Notes under the pieces: generated by a model
The model's input: the letters and a program-made list of their open reading frames with translations, nothing else
What the model was told of the DNA's origin: nothing
The model's database searches: none
NCBI RefSeq assembly: GCF_018130765.1
Contig: NZ_JAFCJZ010000035.1
Location: 1-64,000 of the forward strand
Direction of reading: 5' to 3'
DNA: 64,000 nt
From: Bradyrhizobium iriomotense
Lineage (GTDB): Bacteria; Pseudomonadota; Alphaproteobacteria; Rhizobiales; Xanthobacteraceae
Program-made: the position numbers and the translations under genes
Shown here: piece after piece, positions 52,053-61,219 of the stretch
Layout of the letters: the number at the start of each line of letters is the position of its first letter
Position numbering within the stretch: position 1 is the first letter of the stretch

Positions 52053-52250
52053 GAATCTTGTTGTTCAGCGCGCCTTTGCAATGCACGCAATCATGCGCAG
52101 TTCCCTCTTAAGTTTGGTTAAGGGCTACGGAGAAATACGGGGGTGTTTTGCGGCGATGCGACGCGCGCAGAAAATCGTCATTAACAGAGCGTCAACGGCG
52201 CATGCGAAAGCGCGCGTGACCTTCGCGCTTCTCTTTCGTTTGTTTCGAGT

Positions 52251-53216
52251 CTAGCCGTTCTTGGGGATGCGGCATTGCATGATGCAATGCAGGCCGGACT
52301 TGAGATAGGAGAGCTCGGTCCTGCCGTCGAAAGCCGAAAGTGCCGATTTCAGCAGCTTGGTGCCGAAGCCGGGCTCGGACACCTTGTCCACGCTTGGCCC
52401 TTCGGTTTCGTCCCAGGTGACCGTCAGGCGGTCCTCGCTGATGGTCCATGACACCTGCAACAGACCGCGCGGCGCGGAGAATGCGCCATACTTTCCTGCG
52501 TTGGTGGCGAGCTCGTGAAACATCAATGACAGCGTGACCGCGAGCTTCGGCGGCAGGAACAGCCGGTCGCCGTTGAGGGTGAAGCGGACATGGCCGTAGG
52601 GCCCGAGTTCGGCGATCAGCAAATCGCGAATGTCGCAGCCCCCCTTGTCGATCCGCGAGATCAGATCGTCGGTCGTGGCCAGCGAACGCAGCCGCGGATC
52701 GATCCGGGCCCAGACCTGTGGCTGGTCGTGCAGCACCTGATGAATCACCGCGTGCACGGTCGAGAGCTTGTTCTTCAGCCGGTGCTGGAGCTCGTCGACC
52801 AGGAGCTTGCGATACTCCTCTTCCTCGATCAGGCGCTTGGAGATCCGGCGCTGCTCGACCAGCAGCGTCCGATAATGCTCGACGCCCCAGATGGTGAGCG
52901 CGCAGACCGCCCAGTACAGCGCCAGCAGGGCAAAGCGGGCGTTGTCGGCAATGGCATCGCTGAAATTCAGGACCACGCCGAGCACGCCGCCGATGATCGC
53001 CGTCACGATGCCGATCCGGAAACCTCCGAAGGCGGCGGCAAAGAACACGGCCGGAAAGTAAGGCGTGAAGTAGACGTCGGGGCGGACATGGGCGAGCCCC
53101 CAGCGCGCCAGGGTCGCAACCAGCAGGCAGGTGATCGCAAAGCCGATGCTCAGGCCGAGCGACGGCGGTGCCACGCCCTGCCAGCCCTTGCGGAACTCCT
53201 CGATCAGCTTCTCCAT
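52251..53216 (-). CDS. Membrane HWE/HisKA_2-type histidine kinase
   Basis: A 321-aa kinase: four membrane helices in residues 20-113 (KdpD-like DUF4118 type), then an HWE/HisKA_2 domain with phosphoacceptor His145 (DELQHRLKNKLSTVHAVIHQ), and a compact ATPase part (FHELATNAGKYGA, TVTWDETEGP, GFGTKLL). Members usually phosphorylate small stress regulators or act with blue-light or general stress responses in alphaproteobacteria. No partner is adjacent. ATG 53216 has a weak ribosome site. Confidence 0.9.
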   Translation of the reverse strand: MEKLIEEFRKGWQGVAPPSLGLSIGFAITCLLVATLARWGLAHVRPDVYFTPYFPAVFFAAAFGGFRIGIVTAIIGGVLGVVLNFSDAIADNARFALLALYWAVCALTIWGVEHYRTLLVEQRRISKRLIEEEEYRKLLVDELQHRLKNKLSTVHAVIHQVLHDQPQVWARIDPRLRSLATTDDLISRIDKGGCDIRDLLIAELGPYGHVRFTLNGDRLFLPPKLAVTLSLMFHELATNAGKYGAFSAPRGLLQVSWTISEDRLTVTWDETEGPSVDKVSEPGFGTKLLKSALSAFDGRTELSYLKSGLHCIMQCRIPKNG

Positions 53217-53395
53217 GCGCAGCCCGGTTGCGACGTGCGGCCGCCTTGAATGTTACGCATGTCGGGCGCGCAAGCAAAGCTTGCCTTGTCGGAAGCCGGC
53301 AGGAATAGTGACCGTCGCGGCGCCGACTGTCGCGGTGCCGTCGTCGATCGGTGTTCGCCATTTGGCGTCAAGGGGTTCGAAAGCAGGGACATTCC

Positions 53396-54235
53396 ATGGG
53401 CAGGCTGGACGGCAAGGTGGCGGTGATTACGGGCGCGACGAGCGGGATCGGATTGCGGACTGCGGAAGTCTTCGTTGCCGAAGGTGCCAAAATTGTGATC
53501 GCCGGGCGTCGCATACCGGAAGGCGAGGCGCTGGCGAGGCAGCTCGGCGCCAACTGCGCCTTCCTCCAGACCGACGTGACGGTCGAAGCGCAGATGCAGG
53601 CGCTGATCGCGCTCGCTGTGGAGAGGTTCGGCCGGATCGATTGCCTGTTCAACAATGCCGGCGGCCCGGCACAGACCGGCGGCATCGAGGGTCTCGAGGT
53701 CGAGCGCTTCGACGCGGCGATGGCGACGCTGGTGCGCAGCGTCATGCTCGGCATGAAGCACGCCGCGCCCCATATGAAGAAGCAGGGTTCTGGCAGCATT
53801 ATCAACAATGGCAGCATTGCTGGCCGCCTCGCCGGCTTTTCGTCGTCCATCGTCTATGGCGCGGCCAAGGCTGCGGTAATCCATCTCACCAAATGCGTGG
53901 CGATGGAGCTCGGCGAGTCCAATGTGCGCGTCAACTCGATCTCGCCCGGCGCGATCGCGACCGGCATTTTCGGCAAGGCGCTGGGGCTCTCGACCGACGC
54001 CGCCGAGAAGACGCCGGCGATGATGCGCGAGGTCTACAAGACCGCGCAGCCGATCCCGCGCGCAGGTCTCACTGATGATATCGCCCATGCTGCGGTGTTC
54101 CTGGCCAGCGACGAATCCAGCTTCATCAACGGCCACGATCTCGTCATCGACGGCGCCATGACCGGCGGCCGCAACTGGAGCCAGCAGCAGCAGGGCTTGA
54201 GCGCCTTGCGCAAGGCGTTCGATCAGGGGGCGTAG
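53396..54235 (+). CDS. Short-chain dehydrogenase/reductase
   Basis: A 279-aa NAD(P)-dependent oxidoreductase. Cofactor motif GATSGIG (in KVAVITGATSGIGLRTAE), NNAGG, catalytic Ser in NNGSIAG, Tyr/Lys in SIVYGAAKAA, and the C-terminal PGAIATGIFG and GHDLVIDGAMT. ATG 53396 with CAGGGAC upstream. Related proteins act on cyclohexanol-type alcohols or 3-hydroxyacyl units. The nearby monooxygenases suggest a role in terpene or cyclic alcohol oxidation, but this is only a hint. It is followed by a repeat. Confidence 0.88.
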   Translation: MGRLDGKVAVITGATSGIGLRTAEVFVAEGAKIVIAGRRIPEGEALARQLGANCAFLQTDVTVEAQMQALIALAVERFGRIDCLFNNAGGPAQTGGIEGLEVERFDAAMATLVRSVMLGMKHAAPHMKKQGSGSIINNGSIAGRLAGFSSSIVYGAAKAAVIHLTKCVAMELGESNVRVNSISPGAIATGIFGKALGLSTDAAEKTPAMMREVYKTAQPIPRAGLTDDIAHAAVFLASDESSFINGHDLVIDGAMTGGRNWSQQQQGLSALRKAFDQGA

Positions 54236-54254
54236 CGGCTCCAGCGGCGGTGCC

Positions 54255-54392
54255 GTAGGGTGGGTTAGCGTAGCGGATGCGCGAAGCGCAGTCCGTTACG
54301 CGTAACCCACCACTTCTGTCTCCGCGGAAACAAAAGAGGTGGGTTACGCTCGCGGACCGCGCTTTGCGCGGCCGCGAGCTAACCCACCCTAC
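54255..54392. repeat. GTAGGGTGGGTTA-type inverted repeat
   Basis: Second member of the family first seen at 5363-5474: outer arms GTAGGGTGGGTTAGC and GCTAACCCACCCTAC, inner GTAACCCACC and GGTGGGTTAC. It lies between convergent genes, as does the other copy. Confidence 0.85.
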
Positions 54393-54402
54393 GAGAGCGG
54401 CG

Positions 54403-55779
54403 CTAAACCGCCTTCACCGTCACCCGCAGCCCGTCCCGCGGTTTCGGGATCGGCCACATCTGCCAGTCCGGCTTGTAGCCCTCTTCCAGCGACACCTCGA
54501 TGTTCTGCAAAAAGTGCCGCGCGAAGCATTTGGCCTGCATATAGGCGAAGTGCAGGCCGAGGCACATATGCGCGCCGCCGCCGAATGGCACGAAGGCGAA
54601 GCGATGGCGGCCACGCTGGGCTTCCTCCGTGAAGCGGAGCGGATCGAAGCGGTCCGGCTCCGGCCAGATGTCCTTCATGTGATGCGTGTACAGCGGATTG
54701 ACGCCGATCCGGGTCCCAGCAGGAACGGAGTATCCCATGAAGGTGAAATCACGCATGGCATAGCGCGGTAACGAGGGCACCGGTGGCCTGATCCTTAGCG
54801 ACTCCTTGAATGCCATTTCCGACAGAGGCATTTTTTCGAGATCGTCGAAGCTGCTGGGGGCATCAGGAGCAAGTCCGAGCGCCAGAACCTCCGCGCGCAG
54901 CCTGTCCTGCCAGTCCGGGTTGGCGGCGAGTTCGCCGATGAAGGAGGTCAGCGACGAGGTCAGCGTGTCGTGCGCGGCCATCATCAGGAAACTCATGTGG
55001 TCGATGATGTCCTGCTCCGACAGCAGCGCGCCATCCTCGTGGGTCGCGTGGCAGAGCTGTGAGAATAGATCCTCTCCTCCGCTCCTGGCGCGACGACGCG
55101 GAATCTGCTCGCGAAAATAGGCGACGATGCGCTCGCGGCCAGCCACGCCGCGCGCCATCTGCGTGCCCGGCAACGGGCGGCGGATCGGAGCGATGGAGGC
55201 CGCGACCATGTCGGCAAAGGCGCGGTTGATCCCCTCGACCTCGGGACCGATATCGGCGCCAAGAAACGATGTCGCTGCGAGGTCGAGCGTTAACTGCTTC
55301 ATCGCCGGATAGAGCTGAATCGAGCCGGGCTTCGCCTTCCACTGCGCGATCCGCGCTGCGATGCCCTTGTCGAGCTTGTCGAGATAAGACTTCATCGGTC
55401 CAGACTTGAACGCGACAGACAGCGCCTTGCGATGCAGGCGGTGCTCGTCGAAATCGAGCAGCATCAGGCCACGCGGGAATAGCAATTCGAGCACATGGTT
55501 CCAGCCATGGGTCGACGAGAATAGTTTTTGCTGGTCGAACAGCACGAGCTCGTTGGCATCGGGCCCGAGCAGCACGACGTTGGTCTGGCCGAAGGAATGG
55601 GTCCGAAAGACGAGCCCGTGTTTCGTGGCGTACGCCTCGATGAAACCCTTGGGATCGGCCAGTAGTTGGAACGTCTTGCCGATGATCGGCAAACCCTCGT
55701 CGCCGGGAATGTGCGTCAGCTCATTACGCCTGGGTGGCGCGAAGGGGACCTTGGAAGAGGACCCGCCCTGCATCGACAT
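54403..55779 (-). CDS. Cytochrome P450
   Basis: A 458-aa P450 monooxygenase. Heme-binding loop FVPFGGGAHMCLGLHF with Cys406, ExxR at Glu326-Arg329 (KESLRIRPP), I-helix AAHDT (268-272), and PERF-like PDRFDP. It is soluble, with no N-terminal anchor. It starts at ATG 55779 and lies 94 bases after the flavin monooxygenase gene on the same strand, so the two probably form an operon. Electron-transfer partners are not adjacent. Similarity to the CYP51/CYP120-like class is suggested by its length, but not certain. Confidence 0.92.
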   Translation of the reverse strand: MSMQGGSSSKVPFAPPRRNELTHIPGDEGLPIIGKTFQLLADPKGFIEAYATKHGLVFRTHSFGQTNVVLLGPDANELVLFDQQKLFSSTHGWNHVLELLFPRGLMLLDFDEHRLHRKALSVAFKSGPMKSYLDKLDKGIAARIAQWKAKPGSIQLYPAMKQLTLDLAATSFLGADIGPEVEGINRAFADMVAASIAPIRRPLPGTQMARGVAGRERIVAYFREQIPRRRARSGGEDLFSQLCHATHEDGALLSEQDIIDHMSFLMMAAHDTLTSSLTSFIGELAANPDWQDRLRAEVLALGLAPDAPSSFDDLEKMPLSEMAFKESLRIRPPVPSLPRYAMRDFTFMGYSVPAGTRIGVNPLYTHHMKDIWPEPDRFDPLRFTEEAQRGRHRFAFVPFGGGAHMCLGLHFAYMQAKCFARHFLQNIEVSLEEGYKPDWQMWPIPKPRDGLRVTVKAV

Positions 55780-55873
55780 GCTGATAGCTCCGCTTTACTC
55801 GGAGGGACAGCATAGCACAGTCCGGACCGAACGATGTGCCGCTATGCCCCTGCGCGTTCGCGGCCGCACCGGC

Positions 55874-57112
55874 CTATCCCATTCGTTTAGCCGCCGCATT
55901 CAGATCCGGCGCGTTGACGGCGGGAATGGCGACGCGGCCGGGGCCGGTGACCTTCAGCGCCTCGGCGGCCTTCTCGTTCTCCATGATCTTGGCCATCACG
56001 GCCTGGCCCGCACGCTCGAAGATCGCGCGGTTCTCGATCACGAATTTTTGCGACCTGCGCAGGCCGTCGATATAGCCGTTGATCTCCGGCACGACATAGC
56101 GCGCGACCATGTCCCAGCTCCGGCGCGTATTTTCCGGATTGGCCCAGTCGTGCACGAAGCCGATGATGGCGCCGACGCCGCCGGACACTTCCATCACGTT
56201 CTTGATGGTTTTGACGAGATCGTCCGGCGTGCCGATGGTGGACGCCGCGCCCTCGACGAAGGCGGTCTTGTCCACGGCCTCATCCGGCGAGGAGAATGCG
56301 GTCAGGCCCGGCCGCTGCAGCGTGCCGACATTATATTCGTTGTGCCAGCGCATCAGCCCGGCGCCGGCCTCGCGACGGGCCTGCTCGCGGGTCTCGGCGA
56401 TGTGGAAGGTCAGCAGCACGCGCCAGTCGGCACGATTGACCTTGGTGCCGTGCTTCTTCGCGGCATCCTCGGCGAACTGCCATTGCTGTTGCAGCGACAT
56501 CAGGCCCTGCGTCGTCATTGAGCCCAGCGAGATGATGCCGATGCCGTATTTGCCGGCGAGCGTCATGCCGGAGGGCGAGATCTGCGAGGCCACCACGAAC
56601 GGCATCTCCTCCTGCAAGGGGAGGATCTGCAGTGCGGCGTCGTTCATGGTGAACCAGTCGCTCTTCGCGGTGACCCGCTCGCCGTTGAAGAGGCGGCGGA
56701 TGATGCCGATCGCCTCGTCCTGGCGGTCGCGCTGCGTCATCGGGTCGATGCCGAGCGTGTGCGCATCGGAGGCCAACGCGCCGGGACCGGAGCCGAAGAT
56801 GGCGCGGCCGCCGGTCATGTGGTCGAGCTGCACCATGCGCTGGGCGACGTTGAAGGGATGGTGATAGGGCAGCGAGACGACGCCGGTGCCGAGCTTGATC
56901 CGCTTGGTGCGCTCGCCCGCCGCGGCCAGGAACATCTCGGGCGAAGCGATCATCTCCCAGCCGGAGGAATGGTGCTCGCCGCACCAGAACTCGTCATAGC
57001 CGAGCGCGTCGAGCTGCTCGACGAGGTCGAGATCGCGCCGGAACTGGAGCATTGGATGCTCCCCGATCGGGTGATGCGGGGCAAGAAAGGCTCCGAACTT
57101 CAGGCGCGCCAT
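55874..57112 (-). CDS. LLM-class flavin-dependent monooxygenase
   Basis: A 412-aa bacterial luciferase-fold oxidoreductase, similar in layout to limonene 1,2-monooxygenase and F420/FMNH2-dependent enzymes. Landmarks: KFGAFLAPHHPIGEHP, WCGEHHSSGWEM, LGTGVVSLPYHHPFNVAQRM, GSGPGALASDA, and a C-terminal lid helix. It requires a reductase for flavin. ATG 57112 with GGAGAG upstream. Together with the P450 and the SDR nearby, this fits a small oxidation cluster for a terpene or other hydrophobic compound (inference). Confidence 0.85.
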   Translation of the reverse strand: MARLKFGAFLAPHHPIGEHPMLQFRRDLDLVEQLDALGYDEFWCGEHHSSGWEMIASPEMFLAAAGERTKRIKLGTGVVSLPYHHPFNVAQRMVQLDHMTGGRAIFGSGPGALASDAHTLGIDPMTQRDRQDEAIGIIRRLFNGERVTAKSDWFTMNDAALQILPLQEEMPFVVASQISPSGMTLAGKYGIGIISLGSMTTQGLMSLQQQWQFAEDAAKKHGTKVNRADWRVLLTFHIAETREQARREAGAGLMRWHNEYNVGTLQRPGLTAFSSPDEAVDKTAFVEGAASTIGTPDDLVKTIKNVMEVSGGVGAIIGFVHDWANPENTRRSWDMVARYVVPEINGYIDGLRRSQKFVIENRAIFERAGQAVMAKIMENEKAAEALKVTGPGRVAIPAVNAPDLNAAAKRMG

Positions 57113-57489
57113 GGCGTTCTCTCCGGCTGAATTTTCTGTTTGTTGAAGTGATGAGGCTACGTGGTGGCGGAAGCGAACGCAATCGCGTGATGTCCCGCGC
57201 GGCGGAATGCAGCTATGTGCTGACGCAAGGCGAGATGCCTCGTCTCCCTCTCGCCGTTCTCAGGAAAGAACGCCGATGCGAAGCATCGGCTATGGTGAGG
57301 GGACTCTCTCCGCACGTGAGGTCCAAGAGAAACCTGTACCCCCTCACCCGGAATTCAAACTGCGTTTGAATTCCGACCTCTCCCCGCAGGCGGGGTGAGG
57401 TGAAGGAATCCTACCTCGTAGGTAATCGCGCGGATGACGGCGGTCTGCGAACATCGCCCGCAAATAGATTCCGGAAAGCTCGCGCGAAA
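57113..57489. other. Intergenic region with repeat
   Basis: These 377 bases separate the divergent monooxygenase and MFS genes. About 57340-57412 holds a repeat (CCTCACCCGGAATTCAAAC paired with GTTTGAATTCC, and CCCCGCAGGCGGGG). Short open frames across it are not supported by ribosome sites. Confidence 0.45.
57340..57412. repeat. GAATTCAAAC/GTTTGAATTC inverted repeat
   Basis: GGAATTCAAAC and GTTTGAATTCC are perfect complements with only a TGC between them, flanked by ACCCCCTCACCC and GGGGTGAGGT. It sits in the MFS leader and could act as an attenuator or just be a dispersed repeat. Confidence 0.7.
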
Positions 57490-58902
57490 ATGCATCAAAC
57501 CGTCACAAAGCCCATCGATTCGACCCGCCGCTGGTGGGTGCTGGCGATCGTCGTCGCCGCCCAGTTCATGTTCGGCGTCGATGCCTTCATCGTGAACGTC
57601 GCGATCCCCACCATCGCGGTGGATCTGAAGGCGACGCCGGCGCAGATCGGATCCGTCATCGCGATCTATCTGATCGCCTATGCCACGCTGGTCGTCACCG
57701 GCGGAAGGCTCGGCGACATCCACGGCACCAAGACTGTCTTCCTGGCCGGCGTGCTCGGCTTCACGGCGACCTCGCTGTGGTGCGGCCTTGCGCAATCCGG
57801 CGTCGAGCTGATCGTCGCGCGGCTGGCGCAGGGCGCGACCGCGGCGCTGATGGTGCCGCAGGTGCTGGCGACGCTGCATCTTTTGTTCACCGACGAGACG
57901 CGCAACCGCGCCTTCGCCGTCTACGGCATCGTGCTCGGGCTTGCAGGCGCTGCGGGCTTTCTGCTCGGCGGCCTCCTCGTCACGCTCGATCTCGCCGGTA
58001 CCGGCTGGCGGTCGGTGTTCTTCGTCAACGTTCCCAGCGGCCTCGCCATCGCCGCGGCCGCCTGGCGCATCATGCCGTCGGTGCCGCGACGAGCCGGCAC
58101 GAAGCTCGACATCAAGGGCAGCGTGGTCTTGTTCGCAGGGCTGCTGTGCCTGATCGGGCCGCTGCTGTTCGGTCACGACGTCGGCTGGGCGCCGTGGCTG
58201 TGGGCCGTGATGGCGATCGGCGTCGCCATCCTCCTGGCATTCCTGAAGCTCGAGCATGGTGTTGCGCGAACCGGCGGCATGCCGCTGATCGATCTGACGC
58301 TGCTGGAGGACGCCGCCTTCCTGCGCGGCCTCGGTGCGGCGTTCTTTTTCTTCCTCGCCAATCTCTCGTTCTATCTGGTTATGACGCTGTTCATGCAGCG
58401 CGGCCTGAAGATCCCGCCGCTCGCGGCCGGCATGGCCTCCATTCCACTTGCAATCGCTTTCGTCGTGGCCTCACGCCATAGCGGCACGCGCGCTCGGCAT
58501 CGCGGCACCAAGGTCTTGATCGAAGGATGTGCGTTGCAGATCGCGGGCCTTGCGGCGCTCGCGCTCCTTGCATTCCATGTCGATGCGCCGTCGCCGCTCG
58601 CACTCGCGCTGACCATGAGCATCTTCGGCTATGGCCAGGGACTCGTGATGGCGCCGCTGTCCGGTGCCGTGCTCTCGACGGTCAAACCTGTCGCCGCAGG
58701 CTCAGCCTCCGGCATGTACGGTACGACAGCACAGATCGGAAATGCGGCCGGAGTGGCCGCAATCGGCGCGGTGTTCTTCGCGATCGAATCAATGCAATCA
58801 GCGCGCGCAGGATTTTTCGTCTCGCTCGCGCTGTTTGTGACGTTAATCATGATCTGCACCGCATTTCTGACGTGGATGCGCCGCGCATCTGCATCAAGTT
58901 GA
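57490..58902 (+). CDS. MFS drug/solute exporter (DHA2, EmrB/QacA-like)
   Basis: A 470-aa, fourteen-helix-type major facilitator. Motifs: VDAFIVNVAIPTIAVDL (motif D1), GGRLGDIHGTKT (motif A), LVARLAQGATAALMVPQVLA (written as landmarks) and GLAGAAGFLLGGLLV (motif C). The ATG at 57490 is taken as start. The family exports drugs or other small molecules by proton antiport. It is divergent from the monooxygenase-P450 operon, so it could export a substrate or product of it. No regulator is adjacent. Confidence 0.88.
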   Translation: MHQTVTKPIDSTRRWWVLAIVVAAQFMFGVDAFIVNVAIPTIAVDLKATPAQIGSVIAIYLIAYATLVVTGGRLGDIHGTKTVFLAGVLGFTATSLWCGLAQSGVELIVARLAQGATAALMVPQVLATLHLLFTDETRNRAFAVYGIVLGLAGAAGFLLGGLLVTLDLAGTGWRSVFFVNVPSGLAIAAAAWRIMPSVPRRAGTKLDIKGSVVLFAGLLCLIGPLLFGHDVGWAPWLWAVMAIGVAILLAFLKLEHGVARTGGMPLIDLTLLEDAAFLRGLGAAFFFFLANLSFYLVMTLFMQRGLKIPPLAAGMASIPLAIAFVVASRHSGTRARHRGTKVLIEGCALQIAGLAALALLAFHVDAPSPLALALTMSIFGYGQGLVMAPLSGAVLSTVKPVAAGSASGMYGTTAQIGNAAGVAAIGAVFFAIESMQSARAGFFVSLALFVTLIMICTAFLTWMRRASASS

Positions 58903-59043
58903 GGCAGTGCGGTTGATACGTGCGGATTCCTGCGGGATTTCCAGTGATTTTCGCGAGATCGACAGCACACGGCCTTTTTATTTTGCAATGCAGCAACTAT
59001 CTGGTTGGGCTGAACGTTGAAAGCCGCCCACCAGGAAAGTGCC

Positions 59044-60204
59044 GTGTCGTTAGCAAGAAATGTCGATTTGTTGAGACGTCTGCCGAAGCTGGACGGTCTG
59101 CGCTTTGCCGAGTTCGGCCGGAGCCCTGATTCATCCAGCCCGCTGAAAGAGGTCACGGGCTTCGGCGACAATCCCGGCGCCTTGCGCATGTTCGCGTTCG
59201 TGCCGGCGCAGTTGCAGAAGCCGCGCGCGCTGGTCGTCGTGCTGCATGGCTGCGGACAGACGGCAGCTGGCTATGATCTCGGCGCCGGCTGGTCGACGCT
59301 CGCGCGGCATTACGGCTTCGCGCTGCTGATGCCCGAGCAGCAACGCGTCAACAACGGCAACACCTGCTTCAACTGGTTCAATCCGGAAGACACCGCGCGG
59401 GACAGCGGCGAAGCGCGCTCGATTCGCGAGATGATCGCGCATATGGCCGAGACGCACCGCATCGATCCCAGGCGCATCTTCATCACCGGCCTCTCGGCCG
59501 GCGGCGGCATGACGTCGGTGATGCTTGCGACCTATCCGGAAGTCTTTGCGGCTGGCGCTGTTATCGCCGGATTGCCTTACGGCATCGCCGCGAATTTGCG
59601 CGAGGCGCTGGACGGCATGTTCCATTCCCCGGCGCGCCCCGCGCGCGAGCTCGGCGATCTCGTGCGCCGTGCCTCCGATCATCGTGGTCCCTGGCCGAAG
59701 ATGTCGGTGTGGCACGGCAGCGCCGACCGCACCGTCAATCCCGGCAATGCCAACGAGATCGTCAAGCAGTGGCTCGACCTGCACGATCTGCCCGACGTGC
59801 CGATGGCGGAGACCAATGTCGACGGCTATCCGCGCCAGGCCTGGTGGAACAAGGACGGCGAGACGCTGGTCGAGTCCTACGCCATCACCGACATGGCCCA
59901 CGGCACGCCGCTCGGCCTTGCCGACAACGACCAGCGCTATGGCATGGAAGGCGCCTTCCTGATCGAGGCCGGCATCTCCTCGTCCTATCACATCGCAAAA
60001 TTCTTCGGCCTGACCGGCTGGATCGCGGAGGCGAAGAAGAAGGCGGAGGCAAAGCCGGCGCTGACACCCGCGCCGCATCTCGCCCGCTCGATCCGCACCG
60101 CGGTTGCCGAGCAACCGGCCGAGCCGAAGCAGGAGGAATCCCGCGGCTTCGATCTCGGCCAGATCATCACCCGCGCGCTGACGGCGGCGGGATTGATGAA
60201 GTAG
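59044..60204 (+). CDS. PHB-depolymerase-family esterase
   Basis: A 386-aa alpha/beta hydrolase of the esterase/PHB depolymerase family. Catalytic triad: Ser151 in GLSAGG, Asp228 in HGSADRT and His286 in DMAHGTP. The oxyanion stretch LVVVLHGCGQTAAGYD is typical. GTG at 59044 (AGGAAAGTGCC just before) is preferred to the TTG 27 bases upstream. No signal peptide is seen, so it is probably intracellular. The tail (about 335-386) is low-complexity. True PHB depolymerase or feruloyl-esterase-like activity cannot be told apart. Confidence 0.86.
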   Translation: MSLARNVDLLRRLPKLDGLRFAEFGRSPDSSSPLKEVTGFGDNPGALRMFAFVPAQLQKPRALVVVLHGCGQTAAGYDLGAGWSTLARHYGFALLMPEQQRVNNGNTCFNWFNPEDTARDSGEARSIREMIAHMAETHRIDPRRIFITGLSAGGGMTSVMLATYPEVFAAGAVIAGLPYGIAANLREALDGMFHSPARPARELGDLVRRASDHRGPWPKMSVWHGSADRTVNPGNANEIVKQWLDLHDLPDVPMAETNVDGYPRQAWWNKDGETLVESYAITDMAHGTPLGLADNDQRYGMEGAFLIEAGISSSYHIAKFFGLTGWIAEAKKKAEAKPALTPAPHLARSIRTAVAEQPAEPKQEESRGFDLGQIITRALTAAGLMK

Positions 60205-60208
60205 CTCC

Positions 60209-60368
60209 GCTGTCGTCCCGGACAAGCGCGCCCCAAGCGCGCGCCGATCCGGGACCCATACTCCCAGGACGAAGTGAGGCGCGAAGGCGTAACTCCGAGT
60301 CCCCGTAACCACATCTCCCTGTGGTCATGGGTCCCGGATCTGCGCTTGCGCTTGTCCGGGACGACAGC
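60209..60368. repeat. TGTCGTCCCGGACAAGCG-type inverted repeat
   Basis: Second member of the family at 50135-50281: arms GCTGTCGTCCCGGACAAGCG and CGCTTGTCCGGGACGACAGC are exact complements. It lies between convergent genes. Confidence 0.88.
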
Positions 60369-60392
60369 GAAATTTGTGGCGACGCCGTCGCT

Positions 60393-60707
60393 TCAGTTCG
60401 GCGAAGCTGCCGTCTGATCGATCACCTCGATCGGCGTCACCGTCACCTCACCGCCGGCGACCTTCCGCGTTGCCTCCTGATAGGCCCTGAAGAAGTCGCG
60501 CGATTGCAGGGCTTTTTGCGCGGCATCGTCGCGGGCACTGGCGAGGTGGAAGTAGCTGCCGTCGTCGCGGGCCTTGAGGACGCGATAGCCAATCCGTCCC
60601 TTCAGCTCCGGATCGCCGTCGATCGCCTTGATGAAGCGGCCGATCTCCCGGTGCCATTCCTCCGTCGTGCCGTTCTTGAACTGGTATCTGATCATGAAGT
60701 GCTTCAT
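60393..60707 (-). CDS. Small hypothetical protein divergent from HxlR
   Basis: A 104-aa protein (MKHFMIRYQFKNGTTEEWHREIGRFIKAIDGDPELKG... EVIDQTAASPN as landmarks) that looks like a dimeric alpha/beta-barrel monooxygenase-type (ABM-like) fold. ATG 60707 with GGGAGCG upstream. It is divergent from the HxlR regulator, and a tandem operator lies between, so it is a likely target. Function unknown. Confidence 0.7.
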   Translation of the reverse strand: MKHFMIRYQFKNGTTEEWHREIGRFIKAIDGDPELKGRIGYRVLKARDDGSYFHLASARDDAAQKALQSRDFFRAYQEATRKVAGGEVTVTPIEVIDQTAASPN

Positions 60708-60763
60708 GTGACGCTCCCTGTTCGTCATGTGCGTCATCATCTGCGCCTTGTGAGCGATCTCGC

Positions 60764-60791
60764 AAGTATGGACAAAATTGATAGTATGGAC
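60764..60791. promoter_or_regulatory. Tandem AGTATGGAC operator between hypothetical and HxlR genes
   Basis: AGTATGGAC occurs at 60765-60773 and again at 60783-60791, an 18-base period, in the 139-base region between divergent genes. The spacing (under two helical turns) suits binding of a dimeric HxlR regulator. Probably controls both directions. Confidence 0.62.
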
Positions 60792-60846
60792 TTTTTCGGT
60801 GTCGCTCCTATCCTTGAGCCAACTGGCTGCACATGGAGGAGACGAC

Positions 60847-61215
60847 ATGGCAAAGCCTTCACCCGCGCGCACCTGCCCGGTTGCGGCGTTTCAGAAAATG
60901 ATCAGCGGCAAGTACAAGCTGCGCATCGTCTGGGATCTCAAGGACGGCCCGCGCCGCTACGGCGAGATCAGGAGCGGCCTGCTGCGCGGCGCTGAGGGCA
61001 GCGCCGAGATCACCCCGCGCGTGCTCAGCCGCGAATTGAAGGCGCTGACGGAGAGTGGCCTGATCGACCGCAAGGATTTTGGCGAGGTGCCGCCGAAGGT
61101 CGAGTATCGCCTCACGCGGAAGGGCAGGAGCTTCGTGCCTGTCGTCGCCGCGATCCGGCAATGGGGCGAACGCAATCTCGGCGAGGCGGCGGCGCTCGCA
61201 GACGCCGCCGAATAA
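60847..61215 (+). CDS. HxlR-family transcriptional regulator
   Basis: A 122-aa winged-helix regulator with the HxlR pattern: CPVAAFQKMISGKYKLRIVWDLKDGPRRYGEIR, ITPRVLSRELKALTESGLIDRKDF, and PPKVEYRLTRKGRSFVPVV. ATG 60847 is preceded by GGAGGAG. HxlR proteins often sense aldehydes or quinones and control the divergent gene. The Cys in RTCPVA could be redox-active, as in other members. Confidence 0.88.
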   Translation: MAKPSPARTCPVAAFQKMISGKYKLRIVWDLKDGPRRYGEIRSGLLRGAEGSAEITPRVLSRELKALTESGLIDRKDFGEVPPKVEYRLTRKGRSFVPVVAAIRQWGERNLGEAAALADAAE

Positions 61216-61219
61216 AACC

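Noticed and set aside
52192..53361. Minus-strand open frame over the HWE kinase
   Set aside because: It is an arginine-rich shadow frame of the kinase gene.
57400..57489. Earlier start for the DHA2 transporter
   Set aside because: It would add 30 polar residues from a repeat area before the first membrane helix.
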